The notes under the pieces were generated by a model. It was not told the origin of the DNA and did not search any database. It saw nothing but the letters and a program-made list of their open reading frames with translations. A stretch of 20,111 bases of DNA. Origin: a virus. Shown one piece after another: positions 15,353 through 20,111 of this stretch; within the stretch, counting starts at the first letter, position 1; each line of letters opens with the position of its first letter. The DNA is taken from IMG/VR virus record IMGVR_UViG_3300042387_001871, positions 1 through 20,111 of that record; one strand, 5' to 3'. The translations under genes were made by a program, and so were the position numbers.

Positions 15353-15357
15353 CAGTT

Positions 15358-15594
15358 ATGAAATTTTTTGAATTGGCAGTGGGCGATAAATTTAGATACG
15401 AAGGATTACTATATGTAAAAGCTAAAGAAGAAAGAATTTCTTGCTGTAAAGTAGGAAAAAATGCAACTTTATGGGGGGCAGATGATTCGAAAGTGGTAAT
15501 CAAGCCATTAGCAGATGTAGAAAAAGTAGATAATTCCACACATCAGCCCATAGAACCCCCAACAGGACACATAGCTCCAGCTAAATCAGAATAA
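15358..15594 (+). CDS. Small unknown protein, 78 aa, first gene of the internal polymerase operon
   Basis: The product begins MKFFELAVGDKFRYEGLLYV and is likely a small beta-rich domain over the first 55 residues. It has CC at 29-30 and a Pro-rich tail (IEPPTGHIAPAKSE). The opening 'F-x-x-L-x-x-G-D-x-F' style is common in short phage and bacterial proteins of unknown function, and I cannot assign a role. A strong promoter (15296-15324) and the strong AAAGGAG site suggest abundant expression. It precedes the DnaQ-like exonuclease by eight bases. Its place between the polymerase halves makes a polymerase-associated role worth testing, but the protein may equally be an unrelated cargo gene. Confidence 0.75.
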   Translation: MKFFELAVGDKFRYEGLLYVKAKEERISCCKVGKNATLWGADDSKVVIKPLADVEKVDNSTHQPIEPPTGHIAPAKSE

Positions 15595-15602
15595 AACTCT
15601 TT

Positions 15603-16322
15603 ATGCTTATTAATCAAAAAAAGATTTGCGTCTTCGATATGGAGACGGACGGATCAGATCCGTACACATGTAGTCCGGTACAAATAGCCGCACTCATGAT
15701 AGACCCTATAAAATTAGAAGTGGTCAAGGATTCTGAGTTTAACATAAATCTTAAACCAGACAAACTTGAAACAGCTGACCAAGATCATAACCCATACTTG
15801 GATAGCGATATATTGCAATGGCATGCAAAAATTAAAGGAGTAACTCCAGAAAAAATATTGGAAGACTGGAAATCTTATCCCAGTCAAAGTAAATCTTGGG
15901 AGCAATTTATTAATTATTTAGATTCGTTTCATACAAGAACAACGAAAAAAAGTCTATTTACAGCTCCTATTGCAGCTGGTTACAATATTTTTAGATTTGA
16001 TTTGAAAATTGTAGAAAGATTGGGAGAAAAATACGGAAACGTAAATAGCAATGGAGAAATAGATATTTTTTATCCTCGCGATACTTTAGATCTAATGAAT
16101 CTATTATTTTATTGGTTTGAAAGTAGTCGTGATGTAAAAAGCTTATCAATGGACACCATGAGAGGATATTTTGGCATTAGCAATATGAATGCGCACGACG
16201 CATTAAAAGACGTTCAAGATACAGCGGAAATATTAATTAGATTTTTAAGACTACACAGAAATCTATCTAAAAAAATCAAATTTAAGGATTCCTTTTCAAT
16301 AGCATCTAATGGACAAATTTAA
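15603..16322 (+). CDS. DnaQ-like DEDDh 3'-5' exonuclease (proofreading type)
   Basis: A 239-residue exonuclease resembling the epsilon proofreading subunit of DNA polymerase III. The four catalytic acids and histidine are visible: D12 and E14 in VFDMETDG (ExoI), D133 in AGYNIFRFDLKI (ExoII), and H198 with D203 in NAHDALKDVQDTA (ExoIII, DEDDh form). The middle of the protein (40-115) is longer than in minimal epsilon and includes QWHAKIKGVTPE, seen in many phage DnaQ-like proteins. No clear clamp-binding motif is seen. It lies between the two polymerase fragments and its end overlaps the start of the C-terminal fragment by 14 bases, so the two are probably made together. Proofreading for the split polymerase is the natural inference; a repair exonuclease is the alternative. 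Confidence 0.88.
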   Translation: MLINQKKICVFDMETDGSDPYTCSPVQIAALMIDPIKLEVVKDSEFNINLKPDKLETADQDHNPYLDSDILQWHAKIKGVTPEKILEDWKSYPSQSKSWEQFINYLDSFHTRTTKKSLFTAPIAAGYNIFRFDLKIVERLGEKYGNVNSNGEIDIFYPRDTLDLMNLLFYWFESSRDVKSLSMDTMRGYFGISNMNAHDALKDVQDTAEILIRFLRLHRNLSKKIKFKDSFSIASNGQI

Positions 16323-17943
16323 ATATAATTGCGGCTGTTCTTTTGATATTCTTGACAAACAAGAAAATATTCCCAAAATTTTATTTGATATCAATATTGA
16401 GAACATTAATCTTGATTGCTCTAGAACATGGGATTTATTATCAGACGGAAATACTAAGGGGTGCTTTCAGCTAGAGTCTAGACTGGGGCAAACATTAGCT
16501 AAAAAACTAAAACCAGAAAACATAGAACAGCTTGCGGCATTGATAAGTATTATGAGGCCGGGATGTTTGGAAGCTATACGCAATAATAAAAGCGTTACTA
16601 ATCATTATATAGACAAAAAGAATGGTGACGAGTCTATAGATTACTTTCATCCGTGTTTAGAGCCTATTCTTGATAAGACGTACGGAGAGATGATTTATCA
16701 AGAACAAGCGATGCAAATAGCCCAAAAGGTTTCTGGTTTTGATCTAAAAGAAGCAGATATGTTAAGAAAAGCCATTGGCAAAAAAAAACCAGAAGAAATG
16801 GCTAGACTGAAAGTAAGATTTTTGGATGGAGCTAAAAAGCTAGGCATTATAGACGATGCTTCTGCGGAGGAGCTTTTTGGATGGATCGAAAAATCTCAAA
16901 GATATTCTTTTAATAAAAGTCATGCCGTAAGCTATGCTTTCAATGCATATCTTTCCGCATATGCTAAAGCCCATTTCCCAAAAATCTTTTTTGCCTCATA
17001 TCTAAAATATGCTAAAGATAAAATAGATCCACAAAAAGAAATCAAAGAATTGGTTGCAAATGCATTAGAATCCGATATTAATATTAGAGTACCGGATTTA
17101 AGACTAATGAATAGATCTTTTATAATACATAAGCGAGATGTATATTTTGGCTTAACAGATATCAAGGGTTTTGGGGACTCTGTGTACGAAAAACTATGTG
17201 GTTTAACAGAACACTTGGACCTATATAAGTTAAATTTTCTTGAAATTATTTTTCATATACTACTATCTATTAACAGCTCAGCAGCAAAAGCCCTAATAGA
17301 AGGAGGAGCACTCGGTTTTATAGGTTTATCTAGAAAGTATATGTTGCACAGCTATAATATATGCAGCAAGCTTTCTGATAGAGAGATTAAGTGGGCCAAA
17401 GCCAACTTAGACCTGTCAAAATTTAATAACATTTCGGGGTTTTGGGACTTTGTATTCTCTATGAGTTCTGGTAAGAACAGTTTTTTTGCAACATCAAAAA
17501 GAATGCAATCATTAACAGAGGAGTACGCTTTGTTTAAAAATCCTCCATTTTCTCTAGAAGATTCTGTGGAATGGTTAGCCGATGCTGAACATAGACTATT
17601 GGGTATTTCTATTACTTGTTCTAGGGTTGATGGGTGCGATACTTTAAGTGCTAATACTACATGTAAAGAAATTAAAACAACACTAAACAAAAAAGTATTA
17701 GTGGCGTGTGAGATAGATGATATTAATGTTGTAAAAACAAAAAAGGGTAAAAACCCTGGACAAGAAATGTGTTTTATTAAAATATCGGACGCCACAGGCT
17801 ACGCAGACAATATTGTATGCTTTCCTGAACAATACAAAGAATTCGAAAGCCTGCTAATAACAGGTAATACTATCCTAATTGAAGGAGACAAGCCAAAAAG
17901 CACAGAAGGAGGATTGCTAGTCAAAAAAATCTGGCAAATATAA
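16309..17943 (+). CDS. dnaE: DNA polymerase III alpha subunit (DnaE type), C-terminal fragment: fingers, HhH and OB fold
   Basis: The rear half of the polymerase, 544 residues. Residues 36-57 (DCSRTWDLLSDG...GCFQLES) resume the DnaE sequence, followed by IMRPG (81-85), TYGEMIYQEQAMQIAQ (124-139), MLRKAIGKKKPEEMA (151-165) and SFNKSHAVSYAF (200-211). An HhH-like GFG lies near 287-289, and an OB fold spans about 461-544. The first 35 residues, including NCGC at 7-10, are extra relative to the usual link in DnaE and may form a docking segment. ATG 16309 is inside the exonuclease gene; the next methionine (M82) would remove conserved sequence. With the N-terminal fragment the total is 1,156 residues, a normal DnaE size, so nothing essential appears lost. 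No ribosome binding site is seen; coupling is likely. Confidence 0.92.
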   Translation: MDKFKYNCGCSFDILDKQENIPKILFDINIENINLDCSRTWDLLSDGNTKGCFQLESRLGQTLAKKLKPENIEQLAALISIMRPGCLEAIRNNKSVTNHYIDKKNGDESIDYFHPCLEPILDKTYGEMIYQEQAMQIAQKVSGFDLKEADMLRKAIGKKKPEEMARLKVRFLDGAKKLGIIDDASAEELFGWIEKSQRYSFNKSHAVSYAFNAYLSAYAKAHFPKIFFASYLKYAKDKIDPQKEIKELVANALESDINIRVPDLRLMNRSFIIHKRDVYFGLTDIKGFGDSVYEKLCGLTEHLDLYKLNFLEIIFHILLSINSSAAKALIEGGALGFIGLSRKYMLHSYNICSKLSDREIKWAKANLDLSKFNNISGFWDFVFSMSSGKNSFFATSKRMQSLTEEYALFKNPPFSLEDSVEWLADAEHRLLGISITCSRVDGCDTLSANTTCKEIKTTLNKKVLVACEIDDINVVKTKKGKNPGQEMCFIKISDATGYADNIVCFPEQYKEFESLLITGNTILIEGDKPKSTEGGLLVKKIWQI

Positions 17944-17947
17944 TATT

Positions 17948-18973
17948 ATGAACTCGGAATTAGTAGTATCTGTTTATAATGAAGATCCCTCATGGATTCT
18001 TGAAGCCTTAAAAACAAAAAAGATAGGCAAGGTTTTTGTATACAACAAAGGATATAAGGACTTGTCATTAGATGACCCTAGAGTTGAGATAATAGAAAAA
18101 CAAAATATAGGTAGAGAAGGCGAAACATTTTTATATCATATAATTAAAAACTGGCACAACCTATCCGATAATATATGGTTTTGTCAGGGAGATCCGTTTG
18201 AGCACTCACCAGATTTTATTGGTTTAATTAAGAACTTGGATGAATATAAAGCTTATCCGTATTGGCCTATGAGCTATAAATATAAAGAAGATATCCCACC
18301 ACAGCAACTATTAGATATCAACAATAAAGACCATATAAATGGCTTAAGGTGTGCTAATTATTTTATTCAAAATATGCAGATTGTTGGACACTGTGGGTTT
18401 GTGGATATTCCTTTATATGGATCCATATCAGAATGTAGGCAAAAATATAAAACATATGATCTTTTTAGATATTTATCAAACAGGCTGGGATTAGCAACGC
18501 CTGGGCCAATAACAGACTTTGCATATTCTGCATGTTTATTTACAAAAGGCTCCAGTATTAGACGGCACGAAACCTGGGTATATGAAGAACTATACACATT
18601 TCTACTAGAAAGTCATGAGCAAGGTGGTTGTCAGGGATACATATTAGAGAGATTTTGGCCATATTTATTAACTGGAAGAAGCTATCAAAGTCTGACAGAT
18701 TGTTATAAAACTCTTATTACACCCTCTCCGAGCGTGGGTGTGTGGAGTGCGTCTAAAAAATTGTTATATACGAAAAAAAAATTGGGATGGCATGAAATTT
18801 TACCGTGTAATGATTCTACCATTTGTGTTTATGACAAAAAAACAAATTCAGTAAAATTTTTGCCAAATATTGTATTATATGATAGATCAAATACTCATAG
18901 CGTTAAATGTGAATCATTAGATCAGGCACAAGACATTATATTGAACTCTATATACGACCAACCCATACCGTAG
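17948..18973 (+). CDS. DUF3431-family protein (possible glycosyltransferase-like)
   Basis: A 341-residue protein matching the DUF3431 pattern as I know it: VVSVYNED (6-13), VFVYNKG (29-35), NIGREGETFLYHII (53-66) and FCQGDPFEH (78-86). The family resembles glycosyltransferase A-fold proteins and often occurs near sugar-transfer genes, but its biochemical function is not established. The C-terminal 100 residues carry a separate block (KKLLYTKKKLGWHEILPCND) not obviously part of DUF3431. It begins five bases after the polymerase gene stop. A glycosyltransferase starts at 19546 beyond SSB, and a methyltransferase lies at 3839, so virion or DNA glycosylation is possible. The family call is moderate; the substrate is unknown. 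Confidence 0.72.
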   Translation: MNSELVVSVYNEDPSWILEALKTKKIGKVFVYNKGYKDLSLDDPRVEIIEKQNIGREGETFLYHIIKNWHNLSDNIWFCQGDPFEHSPDFIGLIKNLDEYKAYPYWPMSYKYKEDIPPQQLLDINNKDHINGLRCANYFIQNMQIVGHCGFVDIPLYGSISECRQKYKTYDLFRYLSNRLGLATPGPITDFAYSACLFTKGSSIRRHETWVYEELYTFLLESHEQGGCQGYILERFWPYLLTGRSYQSLTDCYKTLITPSPSVGVWSASKKLLYTKKKLGWHEILPCNDSTICVYDKKTNSVKFLPNIVLYDRSNTHSVKCESLDQAQDIILNSIYDQPIP

Positions 18974-18993
18974 GATGGTCTTAAAGAAAAACC

Positions 18994-19021
18994 TTGACAC
19001 AGTGCGACGATTGGCTACAAT
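18994..19021 (+). promoter_or_regulatory. Promoter for ssb
   Basis: TTGACA at 18994-18999, a 16-base spacer, and TACAAT at 19016-19021. The predicted start near 19028 gives a leader of about 45 bases with AAAAGGAA at 19059-19066. With the terminator at 19478-19515 this defines ssb as a separate, probably strongly expressed transcription unit. Confidence 0.78.
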
Positions 19022-19073
19022 AGTATTGTCCGAAGTTTGGTATGTATAACTTTTAAACAAAAGGAAATTGAAT

Positions 19074-19448
19074 ATGAATATGGTTGTATTAAAGGGTAAT
19101 CTTGCTAGGGATCCTGAACTTAGAACCGTTGGTTCTGGCGAAAAGCAAACATCGGTGGTAAATTTCACCGTTGCTACATCTAGGGAGTTTACCAAGGCCG
19201 ACGGAGAAAAGGACAAGATCACGTCGTTTATTCAGTGTGAGGCTTGGGATTCTGGAGCAGAAACGATTGCCGAGACCCTAAAAAAGGGCGACCTAGTTTT
19301 TGTAGAGGGATCGCTAAGGAATGACTCTTGGGAGAAGGATGGCGTAAAGCATTCAACCCTAAAGGTAAGAGTCAATAACTTTGCCAAGATCATCAGAACT
19401 TCCAGAAAGAAGTCAGCAGCCATTTCAGAGGAAACAGTGTCCTTCTGA
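19074..19448 (+). CDS. ssb: Single-stranded DNA-binding protein
   Basis: Bacterial-type SSB of 124 residues with one OB fold. MNMVVLKGNLARDPELR at the start, VVNFTVATSREF, FIQCEAWDSGAETIAETLKKGD and FVEGSLRNDSW are the standard SSB strands and the GxL/GNL signature. It coats single-stranded DNA at the fork and interacts with RecA and primase. The C-terminal tail is short and ends SEETVSF: a terminal phenylalanine and two glutamates remain, but the usual DDDIPF tip does not. I chose ATG 19074 because AAAAGGAA lies seven bases upstream; an in-frame TTG at 19068 sits too close to that site. It has its own promoter and terminator. Confidence 0.93.
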   Translation: MNMVVLKGNLARDPELRTVGSGEKQTSVVNFTVATSREFTKADGEKDKITSFIQCEAWDSGAETIAETLKKGDLVFVEGSLRNDSWEKDGVKHSTLKVRVNNFAKIIRTSRKKSAAISEETVSF

Positions 19449-19477
19449 TGCAGATGTTAAACTGCTAATCTCTTAAA

Positions 19478-19515
19478 CGAACCACTATGCTAATTGGTAT
19501 AGTGGTTTGTTTTTT
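19478..19515 (+). terminator. Rho-independent terminator after ssb
   Basis: AACCACTAT (19480-19488) and ATAGTGGTT (19499-19507) form a perfect nine-base-pair stem with a ten-base loop, extendable by one G-T and one C-G pair. TG and six T residues follow (19508-19515). It lies 30 bases past the ssb stop. Confidence 0.88.
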
Positions 19516-19545
19516 AGTTACAAAACCCTACAGATAAAATCTAAA

Positions 19546-20111
19546 ATGTCTATAAGAAAACGCAAGCCAAGAATACTAATGTGTAACGAAGCCAGTTTTA
19601 TGAATTCTGGCTACGCTAATTACGGTAGAGAAATTTTAAAGGGTCTATATAAAACAGGTAAATATGAAATAGCAGAACTGGGATGTTTTGCCACTGTAGA
19701 AGATGCAAGAGGCAAAGATCTACCATGGAAATTCTATCCAAATGCAGTATCATCCAAAGATGAAAGATATCAAAAATACATATCTAATCAAGCAAATTCT
19801 TTTGGATTTTGGAGATTTGATCTTACATGCTTAGATTTTAAGCCAGATATAGTAATTGATGTTAGAGACCCATGGATGTTTGAGTATCAGTCTTTTTCTC
19901 CTCTAAGAGAATTTTATCACTGGGTTATTATGCCACCGGTAGACTCTATTCCTCAAAAAACAGAGTGGTTGAATACATTTTCATCAGCAGATATAGTAAT
20001 ACCGTATACCCAATGGGCAAAAAATGCTCTTGGAGCTTTGGAGCATAAAAATCTTTATCATAAAATAGCACCAGCTGGTATTAATAAAGACGTATTTTAT
20101 CCAATAGAAAA
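19546..20111 (+). CDS. N-terminal part of a phage glycosyltransferase
   Basis: An open frame from ATG 19546 runs off the right edge after 188 codons. The N-terminus (RILMCNEASFMNSGYANYGREI) is a Rossmann strand, loop and helix, as in GT-B glycosyltransferases, with the SGYANYGREIL block seen in phage and bacterial GT4-like enzymes. Further along, DIVIDVRDPWMFEY, FYHWVIMPPVDSIP and DIVIPYTQWAKNAL fit the acceptor-side domain of such enzymes, and KIAPAGINKDVFYPIE matches the linker before the nucleotide-sugar domain, which lies outside the window. It follows the ssb terminator, and only weak promoter-like sequence is visible in the short gap. The target could be virion proteins, host glycan or DNA. 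Confidence 0.75.
   Translation, partial: MSIRKRKPRILMCNEASFMNSGYANYGREILKGLYKTGKYEIAELGCFATVEDARGKDLPWKFYPNAVSSKDERYQKYISNQANSFGFWRFDLTCLDFKPDIVIDVRDPWMFEYQSFSPLREFYHWVIMPPVDSIPQKTEWLNTFSSADIVIPYTQWAKNALGALEHKNLYHKIAPAGINKDVFYPIE

Noticed and set aside
15310-15357. An upstream GTG start at 15310 for the 78-aa gene
   Set aside because: It lies upstream of the predicted transcript start and has no ribosome binding site, while ATG 15358 has AAAGGAG at five bases.
15300-16308. A self-splicing intron removing the sequence between dnaE halves
   Set aside because: The stretch is almost entirely filled by two well-formed genes with their own promoter and ribosome binding site, and the second polymerase fragment has its own ATG with extra N-terminal sequence. 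No group I or II core was recognised by eye.
16352-16380. TTGACA at 16352 within dnaE-C as a promoter
   Set aside because: No acceptable -10 box lies 16-18 bases downstream and no gene starts nearby.
15240-16413. A split intein joining the two polymerase fragments
   Set aside because: The first fragment ends ...DMLRG shortly after KFDILG with no intein N-terminal block starting in Cys. The second has only seven residues before its first cysteine (YNC), far too few for an intein C-terminal half.
17352-17795. Long reverse-strand frame opposite dnaE-C
   Set aside because: It is a shadow of a confidently identified polymerase coding frame, with no ribosome binding site or recognisable motif.

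Overview
The window looks like the DNA-replication and nucleotide-metabolism region of a tailed double-stranded DNA bacteriophage. It is visibly AT-rich and every supported gene lies on the + strand. Genes are packed end to end with frequent TAATG, ATGA and GTGA overlaps, and the products form a nearly complete phage-type replisome. The lack of ribosomal, central-metabolic or host-like genes, the many short unknown genes, the phage-style dNMP kinase and the RecA/DnaB/primase order all favour a phage, probably one with a large genome. The host cannot be named. Four near-consensus sigma70-type promoters (TTGACA, 16-17 bases, TATAAT or a close variant) suggest a bacterial host with an ordinary housekeeping sigma factor.

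Layout. Positions 1-3056 hold the tail of an unknown gene, a dCMP deaminase, a tiny putative membrane protein and a class II (cobalamin-dependent) ribonucleotide reductase. Positions 3132-5332 hold PhoH, a SAM methyltransferase and a free-standing HNH endonuclease. Positions 5325-6857 hold an FmdB-type zinc-ribbon protein and three consecutive unknown proteins. Positions 6864-9170 hold a RecA-like recombinase, an EDxHD/Vsr-like nuclease starting on the base after it, a helical unknown protein and a zinc-ribbon protein. Positions 9182-13461 hold a DnaB helicase, a DnaG-like primase, a dNMP kinase and a Cas4/RecB-like nuclease with cysteines for a possible Fe-S cluster. Positions 13461-17943 carry a DnaE-type DNA polymerase III alpha subunit in two separate genes. 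Between the halves lie a promoter, a 78-residue protein and a DnaQ-like DEDDh exonuclease. Positions 17948-20111 hold a DUF3431 protein, SSB with its own promoter and terminator, and the start of a glycosyltransferase.

How they work together. RNR, dCMP deaminase and dNMP kinase supply dNTP precursors. Helicase, primase, the split polymerase, its proofreading exonuclease and SSB copy DNA. The RecA-like protein and the two PD-(D/E)XK nucleases probably serve recombination-dependent replication. No sliding clamp, clamp loader, ligase or RNA polymerase gene is visible here.

The most unusual feature is the polymerase. All three catalytic aspartates and an apparently intact PHP metal site are on the N-terminal fragment. 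The C-terminal fragment carries the FNKSH region, the HhH region and the OB fold. There is no sign of split-intein sequence at the break, so the halves must assemble non-covalently if they form one enzyme. Other points of interest are a probably leaderless dCMP deaminase mRNA, a consensus promoter buried in coding sequence ahead of dnaE-N, and a group of conserved-looking unknown genes around recA.
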